Program-made: the position numbers and the translations under genes
The notes under the pieces: model-generated
Seen by the model: the letters and a program-made list of their open reading frames with translations, nothing else
Told to the model about the DNA's origin: nothing
Database searches by the model: none
Shown: in pieces, positions 26,709-35,139 of the stretch
Layout: every line of letters starts with the position of its first letter
Position numbering within the stretch: position 1 is the stretch's first letter
Source of the DNA: JABAAE01 sp036336715
GTDB taxonomy: Bacteria > Planctomycetota > Planctomycetia > Pirellulales > Pirellulaceae
Length of the DNA: 40,029 bases
Reading direction: 5' to 3'
Assembly: GCA_036336715.1 (NCBI GenBank)
Contig: JAYZFP010000045.1
Span: forward strand, 1 to 40,029

Positions 26709-28161
26709 TTACCTGCCGGGAGTATCCCAGTCGTCCTTCAACGCGTAGGGGTCAATCCGGGACGGCGGTTTTTCCCGGGGTTCGATGCCATGCCTCTTGA
26801 GCACCTTTCGAAACGCTGACATCGTTTCCCGGGAAGGTTTGAAATTTCCGGGGCGATAGCCGGCGGCGATCAGGTAGGGAGTGGATCCCCGTTGGTTGCG
26901 GCGGTGCCAGATTTTCACGTTCGCATGCCGTTTGTCGAGGAAGTCCACCACCCGGGGAAGATTCTTGTAGGCCGCACCATGCATTGCCGTTTCGCCACTC
27001 TTGTTGACCGCATCTATGTTGACGCCCTGTTTAAGAAGGTAGTTGCAGGCGGCCAGGATTTCATTTTCCGTACCGGTAGAAGCCTCCTCCATGGTTCTTC
27101 CAATACCGGTGGCGGCCATCAGGGGGGTACTTTGGTCATCCGTGGCGAGCCTCGGGTCTGCCCCCAGTCGTACCAGGGTTTGCATCAGCGGAAGGTCTGC
27201 CCGCGTGTCGTTTTCCCTTTTGCAGTGGAGCGTTGATCTTCGCGCCCCGGGTCACCAGGATTTCCGCAAATTGCAGCGAACTTATTTTTCCCGAACCTGT
27301 TGGTGGAGGCAGAGCATCAGAACCATCGCCACCACCCGGTTTGCGGACCCAGGACAGCATGTGCAGGGGACTGAAACCGGTACGGGATTCATTTGAATCC
27401 GCTCCCAGGTCGAGCAGCGAGCTTGCCAGCTCGAAGTGACTGTTTTCGATGGCCAGGGAAAGGGGGGTCGAGCCGCGCGGCAGGCGTCCCCGTTTGGGGG
27501 TGACTGCGTCGTTGACATCCAGTCCTGCCCCAAGCAATGTCCTGGCAACCGGTTCGTGACCTTCGCGTACCGCAAAAAGCAGGGGAGTGAAGCCGGAATC
27601 GAGCTGGTGCCGGATATCGGCACCTTCACGGATCAGGATTTTGACGACCTGCAGGTTTCCTTCGGCTGCTGCCCACATCAGGGCGGTCTGATTGTGGAGG
27701 TCTTTTGCATCGACTCGTGCGCCGCTGGCAAGCAGAGCCCGCACCACTTCGGAGGACCCGGTACGGGAAGCCGTGAGGATGGCTTCTTCGCCCTTGAGCG
27801 AGGTGTTTGGGTTGACGCCTATTTCCAGCAACGCCTTTACCAGTTTGACGTTTCCGTTCTGACAGGCACGGTACAAAGGTGAAACGTCGTAACGATTGGT
27901 GGCGTCGGCGCTGGCACCGGCCCTCAGCAGGAGCAAAGCCATTTCCGCATCATCGTGATAGGCGGCCCAATGCAGTGCCGTGGTGCCATCCGCCTGGGGA
28001 GCGTCCACATCGCATTTCTGCTGGAGCAATCGGATCGCGGCACTGCGGTCTTTCCGCTCGACCGCATCGGCAAGCGGGGAATACCCCCCGGGCCCCACGG
28101 AAATCAGCGGTGGATGGGAGGCGTGCAGCAGGCAAAAGACGAACAGAAAGGGATGGATCAC
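26709..28161 (-). pseudogene. Secreted ankyrin-repeat protein with 1-bp frameshift
   Basis: Starts at GTG 28161 with a short signal-like N-terminus (HPFLFVFCLLHASHPPLISV), then a chain of ankyrin repeats, for example DGTTALHWAAYHDDAEMALL, YDVSPLYRACQNGNVKLVKA, NQTALMWAAAEGNLQVVKIL and SGFTPLLFAVREGHEPVART. The frame is lost after GAKINAPLQKGK near 27211-27221; the next frame then continues the repeat pattern (MQTLVRLGADPRLATDDQST, PLMAATG, KSGETAMHGAAYKN) to the stop at 26709. Dropping one base from the AAAAGGG run on the coding strand restores a protein of about 483 residues. Ankyrin repeats bind proteins; the partner is unknown. tRNA-Gly lies 55 bp upstream on the same strand. Confidence 0.87.
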
Positions 28162-28187
28162 TGGCTCAGAGGGATAACTGGCTCAGA
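28160..28187. repeat. 11-bp direct repeat at the ankyrin gene start
   Basis: ACTGGCTCAGA at 28160-28170 and again at 28177-28187 (17-bp period). The first copy overlaps the presumed GTG start codon of the ankyrin gene. Possibly a small duplication; no known function. Confidence 0.5.
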
Positions 28188-28216
28188 ACACGCCGCGGTC
28201 TGCTGGAAGGAAAAAG

Positions 28217-28288
<72 letters not shown>

Positions 28289-28560
28289 CTTCCCAGGGAA
28301 CCTGGCAAGGCCCCATGATATCAGAACTGTTTTGTTGTTGCGCTACCGTTGTTGACCAGGTTGGATTCCTTTCAGGCTGTCTTGTGAAGGGGTTGGTGGA
28401 GCCTGAAACGAACGGTCGCCAAAAGCTGTTCAAAGGTTTTTTCGATTCTGCCTCGTGCTTTCAGTGTGTACTCCGGGATCGTCCCGTTCGTCCGGCACGT
28501 TGGCGATGGCCCCTTGGTTGAAATAACGGGAGAATGGGTCGGGTAAAGGGAGCCATTCAG

Positions 28561-28589
28561 GGTTTGTGATCGAAACACGATCACAAACC
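28561..28589. repeat. Perfect inverted repeat, 12-bp stem, 5-nt loop
   Basis: GGTTTGTGATCG (28561-28572), loop AAACA, CGATCACAAACC (28578-28589). Perfect pairing but no T-tract on either strand, so it is not a standard terminator. It lies 35 bp from a second hairpin of the same design. Confidence 0.85.
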
Positions 28590-28621
28590 AGGGGCCAGAG
28601 GAATGGAAACCCATGCAGGGA

Positions 28622-28652
28622 AACAGGTCACTGCAATTCGCAGTGACCTGTT
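28622..28652. repeat. Perfect inverted repeat, 13-bp stem, 5-nt loop
   Basis: AACAGGTCACTGC (28622-28634), loop AATTC, GCAGTGACCTGTT (28640-28652). On the minus strand, in the direction of the IAIPN gene, it is followed by only three Ts, so it may be a weak terminator for that gene. Confidence 0.85.
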
Positions 28653-28763
28653 GATTCAATTCTGGATTCAGGGTGACTGGTGACTGTATTGTTTTCATTC
28701 GAGCCTACCGGATTTGACCCGAAAGGTTCCTGGATCTGTCACTCGCACCCGGTGCAGCATCGC

Positions 28764-29378
28764 TCAGTTGCCCGGTCCGGTCAAAAGGTTGGGTATGGCA
28801 ATTTTTTCCACTCGGACGACTTCGACACCTTCAAGGGAATCCCATGATTCAGAACTCCTGATAAAGGCGGGGATGGCAACTGCGTCCCTTTTCCTCGAGG
28901 CGGGAACGAATCAGGTTGGGAATGGCAATCGCCGAGTCAACGTCTGCCTCGAAGCTGTCCAGCACCAGTCTCTCAGCCAGCAGGTTGGGGATGGCGATTT
29001 TTTCCAGCCAGTAGACTTCGACACCCTCAAGGGAATCCTGTTCCATTGGACCCTTGATGAATGCGGGGATGGCGATGGCACTGTTTTGCCGGTTGGATTC
29101 ATCGATCAGCCCTTTCTCTTCCAGGTGACTCCAGACCAGGTTGGGAATGGCAATGGATTCTGTTTTTTTCGAAAAATCATAATCCCTGCCCTCGACCAGG
29201 TCATAGCCTGCCGATTGCATGACAGAATTTACAAGGTCCGCCCCTGTGGTGGCCGCCATGTTTTCGCCACCCTCCGTTGGGGGCTTGAATGTTTTTCCCG
29301 ATAATTGCGCAGAGGCAGTGCTGCCGAGGCTCATGCAAAGCAGTACGGTAAAAGTGTGAATGCAGTGTTGCGATACAT
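28764..29378 (-). pseudogene. Exported IAIPN-repeat protein, two frameshifts
   Basis: Unrecognised family. The start is ATG 29378 with a perfect AGGAG six bases upstream. A signal peptide is split over two frames: MYRNTAFTLLP, then LLCMSLGSTASAQ; one missing base at about 29341-29352 explains it. The mature part has six repeats of I-A-I-P-(N/A)-(L/F): SIAIPNLVWSHLEEKG, AIAIPAFIKGPMEQDSLEG, KIAIPNLLAERL, AIAIPNLIRSRLEEKG, then after a second break (about 28885-28894, one extra base) AVAIPAFIRSSESWDSLEG and KIAIPNLLTGPGN, stop at 28764. Repeats form a duplicated A-B-C module; B and C copies lie 196 bp apart. Corrected length is about 204 residues. The motif resembles the IAIP segment of type IV pilin helices. 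The uncorrected frame would start at 29334. Confidence 0.75.
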
Positions 29379-29988
29379 CGGAATCTCCTGTGAAGGGTTT
29401 GGTAGAAAATTGGTTCGAGAGAGAAGCTGTGGAATGCCGTATCCCGCTTCGTTGTCGCTTTGACGTTCTCCTCGTTGGTAGGGAACGACAGAATTGACAT
29501 CAGTCAGGCGCTTGAAATGAAAAAAACAGGTCGCTTCCTCGGAATGAATTTGAAAAGGTGGGGCAAGTGGACGGATCCGGCCGAGCGGCAAACTTGACCA
29601 CCGGGGAATTCCATTGGAAGCTGCCTATCCTGTTACCGGTCGGTCTCAAAACCGGTGGGCATTCGATATGTCCCGTTCGTGGGGGAGGGAGGATCCCGGG
29701 AGAGTTGCCCTGCTCAGTTGATTTTGGTCGAATCTGATTTGCGGCGGTTTTCGGATTCAGCCCGGAGACGATTGGTTGTTTGACGCAGGGGCCTTGCCCA
29801 CAGGTGTCCCACTGCGGAACCGATTGAATCGCTGGGCTGCCGGTCGCTGATTCCGTGGCATGCTGACCCAAAGGGGAGTTCCTGTTTCACGTTGGATTTC
29901 GATGTTGGGCTTCACCTGAAAGGGTGAGGGAGTCCCTGCGTCAAGGAGCTCCGCAAGATGAAACCAGAGAAGGGAATTGGAGAATCTG
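29379..29988. other. Divergent intergenic region, nothing recognised
   Basis: About 600 bp between the IAIPN-repeat gene (minus) and the SDR gene (plus). Open frames lack coding character. A short ACCGGT...ACCGGT inverted repeat lies near 29636-29662. No RNA gene recognised. Confidence 0.4.
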
Positions 29989-30762
29989 TTGAGTTTGAGT
30001 CTGTCGTTTGAGAAAGAGGTTGTGGTGGTCGTCGGGGCTGCCAGTGGAATTGGTCATGCCACTGCGGAGTTGTTCCAGGAGGCTCGTGCACACGTTGTTC
30101 GCCTGGATCGTGTTCCTGTGGAAGGCGATGATTCCTACGAGGTGGATGCGACCGACCTGGACGCCCTGCAGGCCGTGGCGAACAAAATCCATGATCGTTA
30201 CCAACGTATCGACCATGTTGTGGTTTCGATTGGGGCTTCGACGGGAAGTTTGGGCTTTCCTTTCTGGAATGTCTCCCCCGGGCAGTGGGAGGCTGCGCTG
30301 GACGTCAACCTGGTCGCACCGGTTCGGGTGGCACATGCCTTCGTCCCTTTCCTGGTAGCCGCTGAAAAAGGGACGATCTGTTTCGTTGTTTCAGTGGCTG
30401 GTCAGATTGGCTCCCAAACCGATCCGCCCTATAGCGCGGCAAAAGCGGGCCTGATCAATTTCATGCAGTGCGCCGCGAGGGACCTCGCAGGATACAACGT
30501 TCGCGTCAACGCTGTTTCTCCCGGGATGGTGAAAACACCTCTGAACCGGAGTGTCTGGCAGGCATGGCGGGAGTCTTCGGCTGATAACCGGCTCGATTAT
30601 GAAGATTGGGCGGAAGAAAAGATTCAACGCATTGCGCCGCTGGGTCGCTGGCAAACCGGGAAGGATGTTGCAGCCGCCGTTGGGTTTCTGGCTTCGGACC
30701 TGGCGAAAAACATGACCGGGCAGACGGTAAACGTCGACGGTGGCCAGGTAATGCACTCCTGA
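29989..30762 (+). CDS. Short-chain dehydrogenase/reductase (SDR)
   Basis: Classical SDR of about 257 residues using NAD(P)(H). The nucleotide-binding GAASGIG lies near the N-terminus, with VNLVAPVRVAHAF, the catalytic Ser in VVSVAGQIG and the YSAAKAG pair (YxxxK), then RVNAVSPGMVKTPL, and the usual C-terminal ASDLAKNMTGQTVNVDGGQ. Asp in VVRLDRVP after the first strand-helix unit suggests preference for NAD(H). No ATG fits: TTG 29989 has GGAG six bases upstream and is preferred over TTG 29977. No nearby gene identifies the substrate. It is intact, unlike its neighbours on both sides. Confidence 0.9.
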   Translation: MSLSLSFEKEVVVVVGAASGIGHATAELFQEARAHVVRLDRVPVEGDDSYEVDATDLDALQAVANKIHDRYQRIDHVVVSIGASTGSLGFPFWNVSPGQWEAALDVNLVAPVRVAHAFVPFLVAAEKGTICFVVSVAGQIGSQTDPPYSAAKAGLINFMQCAARDLAGYNVRVNAVSPGMVKTPLNRSVWQAWRESSADNRLDYEDWAEEKIQRIAPLGRWQTGKDVAAAVGFLASDLAKNMTGQTVNVDGGQVMHS

Positions 30763-30775
30763 GATTGCGGAATGA

Positions 30776-30800
30776 AGGGCAGGGCAGGGCAGGGGAGGGC
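30776..30800. repeat. AGGGC microrepeat
   Basis: Three tandem AGGGC units followed by AGGGGAGGGC, immediately after the SDR stop codon. The rest of the gap to 31158 (about 360 bp) contains no gene that I can support. Confidence 0.6.
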
Positions 30801-31158
30801 CTCCTTTCTCGGGAGGTCTTTGCAGTCCTCGCGATTTCGCAGGTTTGGATTTGACCGGGAGATAGCATTGCCATTCGGTTGGGATTTCAAATGGTTGATG
30901 GCTTTCTTGGAAATGCCCCGGGTCGGTTTGAGATATCTTCGGAAAAAAAATGAGCAAGGCGCTCATCCGAATCGGCGTCCTTCCCTTGAAGGGAATTCTT
31001 TTGGGCTTTTTCATCGATTTGCGAGAGCCTTCTGATAAATTTGAAAGTCGGAAAGACAGGGACGGCGTTTGCCCTTTGGGAATTATCGCTATCCTTGTTG
31101 TTGACGCTTTTGTGCAATGGAACACTGGAAGACATTCAAAAGTTGGAGGGATGGGTCC

Positions 31159-31995
31159 GTGAGTCGATGGTTGGTTTTGATGATTCTGTTGGGTTGTTGC
31201 ACTCCCGTGGAGGGGCAGTTGTTTCGCCTTTTCAAACCCCGGGTACAACGTTCCACACCGCTCAAGAGTACGGGGAAAGCGGTCGCTTCCATGGTTGTTG
31301 AGGAGTTGACCAGGACGATATTGGAAAAGGTTGCCAGCGAGCTGGAGGCAACGATTCAAAATGAAATCAGTCGCTATGCGAATTCCCTCATGGAGGCGGG
31401 GCATCCGGAACTGGAAGTGGCTGTCGACTCAGATGGGAGGCACTGGACTGGCTGGATCTTTCGACCGGAAAACCGGCAATTAAAAAACCGGTACCGGATC
31501 ATTGCCTTACCTGCTGTCACGCTCTCCGAGGCAGATATTACCGGGCTCGCTCCGGGAGAGAGGGTTTTTGTTGGAGTCATCCGGTTTCCGGAAAAGAATT
31601 TCTTCCAGGCTGCCTACCTGGGAAAGGATTCCAAAAAGTTGTTCTAGTTGAGGGATCATGTGGATGATCCTGAATTCCTGTTTGCTGCTGGACCGGTGAT
31701 GTTTCTCGCGATTTCCAGGGATGCGGAAGGCAAGTTGCAGTTGCTGGGGTATGGAGCCGGTTCAAAGCCGATCATGAAAACCGGCTTCCGGGGCGTCGAG
31801 AATGACATTCCGTTGCCAAAGTCTGTTGAGGAATTGCCGACCCTGGAAAAAAAGGAAACTCTCGACGGCGAAGTGGTGCGTCCCCATGACAAAAACGGGA
31901 AACGCATCGAGCATTTTCTGGAGTTTGACATTCAGCGTAGGGAACCGCTTTTGATCCGGGTACGCCTCTTCGGCAAATACGAGGCCCGGTTTTAA
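31159..31995 (+). pseudogene. Secreted hypothetical protein with in-frame TAG
   Basis: One frame from GTG 31159 (Shine-Dalgarno GGAGGG eight bases upstream) to 31995, broken only by TAG at 31645-31647. The signal peptide is SRWLVLMILLGCCTPVEG. The first part has a helical segment (VVEELTRTILEKVASELEAT) and a strand-rich one (YRIIALPAVTLSEADITGLA, VFVGVIRFPEKNFF). After the TAG the frame continues in the same style (FLFAAGPVMFLAISRDAEGK, LQLLGYG). Both halves have normal codon patterning, so they look like one protein of about 278 residues. No known domain recognised. It is convergent with the glycoside-hydrolase-like gene (38 bp gap). Confidence 0.68.
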
Positions 31996-32032
31996 AGCCA
32001 TTCGTTTGGTAACGCCGTTTCCCCCTTGTTTC

Positions 32033-34921
32033 TTACTCGATCAGGTACCAGCTCATTCCCTCGGCAGGGACTTCGGTCAGGATCCCGGCAGTGTAGTCAC
32101 GATTGAGTTTTGCCGACTGTTGCCGACCGGCACCGTCTGTCACTTTTGCCTGGTCGGTCAGGCCGGTGTAATAGAGATTGACCTTGAGTTTGCGGGAAAT
32201 GGCCTCTTTTAGAGGATTGAAGACAATCAGCATTCCTTTCCGGGGAAGTTGAGGATTGACGTGAAGCACCCAGTCCAGGTCGCGACCATCCGCTCGGCGT
32301 CCATGGATGAGGTCGCTTTCGAGAATGTCCCGGTATTGCAGGAACCAGTCCACCCTCTGTTTGAGCATCGTTTTGGTCCTTTGAGTGTCGAAAAGACGAG
32401 GTCCCCGGTAACATGCCTGTACGCCGAGGGCCAGGTTGCAATCAATCATTCGCCGGTAGTGATCGATGTGACGGTCAAGTGGTTCCACGGTGGCCGCCTC
32501 CCCACCACCGTGGTACTGTGCGAGGGGAACGAACATCCAGCCCATGCCGGGGGTCTTGTTCCACGTTCCGTCAAAAATGTTCTGCCTGGTGTGGATTACC
32601 TGCATGGCTCTTGGCAGTGACCAGTTGACTTCGCGGTACCCCATCCCGGTCTTGTTGGCACCGCTGAGGAAATAATAGTCAGGCACATTCAGGTAGATAC
32701 CGCGTTCCCGGCACCATTTGTAGTAATCCGTGATCGTGCGCCACTGGGCCCAGCGGGAGTCCTGTTCGCCTTTTTGCAGGGGGGGGCGGGGAGTGACATC
32801 GACGTCTCCCGGGTAGGAACCATCGTGCTCCAGCAGGTCGAATCCCGTTGTTTCGTAGAAATGTTTCAGGCGTTTGAAATAGGCTTGGCCCCAGGGGCTG
32901 GTCAAGGCAGGGCAGCGACCATGGGTTGGACGCTGTCCGTCGGGTGAAACGATCATGTTTCCCGCCGGGGCACTGCGGCTGGAGAGGAGGCTGTAGGACC
33001 CGATCTCGATTCCCCTGGATTGGGCGTAATCGGAAACTTCCTTCCATTGGGTTAGGTATTCCGGCGACTCGTTGTCCATGTTGAATCCACTCCCAAAGGA
33101 GAGGATGATCATTTCAAACCCCACCTCGGCGGCCTGGTCAATCGCCTGCCGGACCTGTTGGGGATTGGAGTTGAGGAGGTGATGCATGAGCGGGTTCTCG
33201 GTCACCCAGGGAGCGACCGTGCGGTAGAATCTTCTCAGGGCCAGCCCTCGTCGTTCGCGGTCCGGGGAATCGTGGGCCAGTTCAAAGGTTCGGAAGCTCT
33301 CAAAGGTGTCTCCGGGGGCTACCGTTTGTGCCGGACCGTAGGTGGGTTCGGCTTCGAGCAGGCAGGGTGTGAGTTTCAGGTAATTCACCTGGGAGGTGTA
33401 CTGCGGATCAGCACGCCAGTGCACAACGTGGCGGTTGGCGTTCTGGTAACTCATGCCCCCGAATGCAAAATCCGTTTCCACATGCAATTGCCGGGGGTGG
33501 GACAGTGGGGCCCCGTCCCGTGTTTCTACCCGGCTCTCCTGTTCCACAACTGCCAGGACTTCAGAGGTGAACCGGTCCACGGTGACGGGGCGGGGGGTCC
33601 CGTTCCGGACGGTGATCCATTTCGACAATGCCGGGAGTCCATCATAGAGTTCGTAATGAACGCTGACGGTAACCTGTTGTTTGCTGCTCACCGGACCCGC
33701 GGCCGGTTTTACCGGTAGCCTGGTACCGTAGGCACCGACCTCCATAATGCGGCATCTGCCCAATTCACCCGGGTAGTCGACGTCATCGGCAGCCTGGCCT
33801 CGACGGTCCATTTTGCCAACTCGAACCGAACGCAGCACTTGGTGCTTTGCAACTTCCGTTTCAAACAGCTGCTGGAAATCGGGAGCGTCTTCATTCTCCA
33901 GGGCCACCATCCATCGAACACGGTTGCCACTCCGGGCAGCGCGGATCCGGTAACGTTGGGAGGTGTCGAGTCCTCCATCGGTGGCTTGGAACGATTTGAC
34001 GGTCGCCAGTGATTCTGTTCCGTTGACCCGCATTTCAAAATGTCCGTGATCGCCACGGTCTCCGCTGCGGAGGGAAACACGGATGACCTGCTGCTCAAAA
34101 ACCAGTGCCAGACCGGGGCCCCAGCTGATGCCCCGATCGGTGCCCGGGTCGATCACCGCCTCCACCACCTCGGTACCCCGGGGGACCGTTCGTTCGGCGA
34201 AACAGTGGAACCCGGATAATGTGTAGACCTCACCCGGTTTTCCTTCGTTTTCAAAGCTGGTCCTGGGGTGCTGGCGCGACGCCGAGATCTTCCAGGCTGG
34301 TTTGAGGGAACGAAAATCATCTTTCCACAGTACCTTCCGAATTTGGCCAAGCGGCAAGGCAGGTTCCCGCACAGGCATTCGGTAATCCATCCGCAGCGAG
34401 ATCCCCCTGGGTGGCCAAGAGAGGTTCGTCGCGTGATGCCTGACACGCTTCCACGGGAGGCGTTCCCTGGTTGGGCCGACCTCGAAGCCGATAAATTGCA
34501 TCGCGGACTCATCGGCGTTCATTGCGTCAAGCCACTCGGGCAACAGGTAGGCGTAATTCGGTTGCCCATTGAGGCCTCCCACGGCGAGGCGTTTTCCGTC
34601 GAGTGTTACGAGTGCTTCGGGCTTGACTCCCCGAAGGATCGATTCTCCGGTCATCAGGTTTTCGAAAGCGACCGTCGCTCCATTGGGGGCGACCCGAAAC
34701 CTGCGGTGGATCAACCCGTTGTCAATCGCGATTTCGGAAGCATTCGCCGTGCGATACACTCCTGCCCGGTAACCGGTTGAATCGATCAGCCAGTCAGGTT
34801 CTGACCGGGAATTCCTTTGGGGGAGGTGGGACAGTTTGGAAATCTGTCCCAGGCAAACGGGTGTGCCCTTCACGCAGAGGATCCAGTGAAAACAGAAAAT
34901 CAGGAAAAAGATGCGGGGCAT
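32033..34921 (-). CDS. Glycoside-hydrolase-like secreted protein (alpha-galactosidase-related)
   Basis: About 962 residues from ATG 34921 (MPRIFFLIFCFHWILC, signal peptide ending near CLG). Region 1 (about 30-200) is a strand-rich domain with RRFRVAPNGATVAFENL, like the N-terminal supersandwich of GH36/GH27-type enzymes. About 230-420 is a jelly-roll insert (AVIDPGTDRGISWGPGLALV, RYRIRAARSGNRVRWMVALE), LamG/DUF1080-like. The C-terminal half is a probable TIM barrel with EMIILSFGSGFNMD, TTGFDLLEHDGSYPGDVD (Asp candidates for nucleophile), GIYLNVPDYYFLSG and a final strand domain. The match to alpha-galactosidase-like hydrolases is by layout, not by a diagnostic motif. The frame extends to 35071 without a signal peptide. 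It may release sugars from the polymers the sulfatases desulfate. Confidence 0.75.
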   Translation of the reverse strand: MPRIFFLIFCFHWILCVKGTPVCLGQISKLSHLPQRNSRSEPDWLIDSTGYRAGVYRTANASEIAIDNGLIHRRFRVAPNGATVAFENLMTGESILRGVKPEALVTLDGKRLAVGGLNGQPNYAYLLPEWLDAMNADESAMQFIGFEVGPTRERLPWKRVRHHATNLSWPPRGISLRMDYRMPVREPALPLGQIRKVLWKDDFRSLKPAWKISASRQHPRTSFENEGKPGEVYTLSGFHCFAERTVPRGTEVVEAVIDPGTDRGISWGPGLALVFEQQVIRVSLRSGDRGDHGHFEMRVNGTESLATVKSFQATDGGLDTSQRYRIRAARSGNRVRWMVALENEDAPDFQQLFETEVAKHQVLRSVRVGKMDRRGQAADDVDYPGELGRCRIMEVGAYGTRLPVKPAAGPVSSKQQVTVSVHYELYDGLPALSKWITVRNGTPRPVTVDRFTSEVLAVVEQESRVETRDGAPLSHPRQLHVETDFAFGGMSYQNANRHVVHWRADPQYTSQVNYLKLTPCLLEAEPTYGPAQTVAPGDTFESFRTFELAHDSPDRERRGLALRRFYRTVAPWVTENPLMHHLLNSNPQQVRQAIDQAAEVGFEMIILSFGSGFNMDNESPEYLTQWKEVSDYAQSRGIEIGSYSLLSSRSAPAGNMIVSPDGQRPTHGRCPALTSPWGQAYFKRLKHFYETTGFDLLEHDGSYPGDVDVTPRPPLQKGEQDSRWAQWRTITDYYKWCRERGIYLNVPDYYFLSGANKTGMGYREVNWSLPRAMQVIHTRQNIFDGTWNKTPGMGWMFVPLAQYHGGGEAATVEPLDRHIDHYRRMIDCNLALGVQACYRGPRLFDTQRTKTMLKQRVDWFLQYRDILESDLIHGRRADGRDLDWVLHVNPQLPRKGMLIVFNPLKEAISRKLKVNLYYTGLTDQAKVTDGAGRQQSAKLNRDYTAGILTEVPAEGMSWYLIE

Positions 34922-35075
34922 GAGGCACGAATTTTCAGGGAAGTAAAAAGTCCAGAGTAACATGGACATTCGCCAGGTAACACACTCCAGGTTGTGGTGT
35001 GACCGGTGTTGATCACCGGAGCGGGAATTGCAGCCTTCCCTGCCTGTTGCAGGGCAGGATTGTCGGAGCAAGATT

Positions 35076-35109
35076 CGTGCTGGATAATTAACCGTGCTGG
35101 ATAATTAAC
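35076..35109. repeat. Perfect 17-bp tandem duplication
   Basis: CGTGCTGGATAATTAAC occurs twice in a row (35076-35092 and 35093-35109) in the divergent gap between the glycoside-hydrolase-like gene and the next plus-strand gene. It is AT-richer than its surroundings and lies 30-65 bp before the ATG at 35140, in promoter position, so it may be a duplicated regulatory site. Confidence 0.85.
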
Positions 35110-35139
35110 AACGTGTAACGCCAGGCGAATCCCTTTTTC

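Larger units (their letters stand above)
28289..28763. other. Intergenic region with two strong hairpins
   Basis: About 475 bp between the IAIPN-repeat gene and tRNA-Gly, both minus. Apart from the two inverted repeats listed separately I see no coding signal here. Confidence 0.5.

Noticed and set aside
27205..27225. Classical -1 programmed frameshift at A-AAG-GGA in the ankyrin gene
   Set aside because: The -1 frame stops after about ten codons; the ankyrin repeats continue only in the +1 frame.
28790..29160. Regular short repeats as a CRISPR array
   Set aside because: The repeats are coding (IAIPN motif), diverged, and unevenly spaced (49-78 bp).
30950..31162. 70-residue plus-strand frame before the secreted hypothetical
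   Set aside because: It has no good Shine-Dalgarno, no recognisable pattern, and overlaps the better-supported GTG start at 31159.
31645..31647. In-frame TAG codons as pyrrolysine or reassigned sense codons
   Set aside because: Several genes here end normally at TAG and planctomycetes use the standard code.
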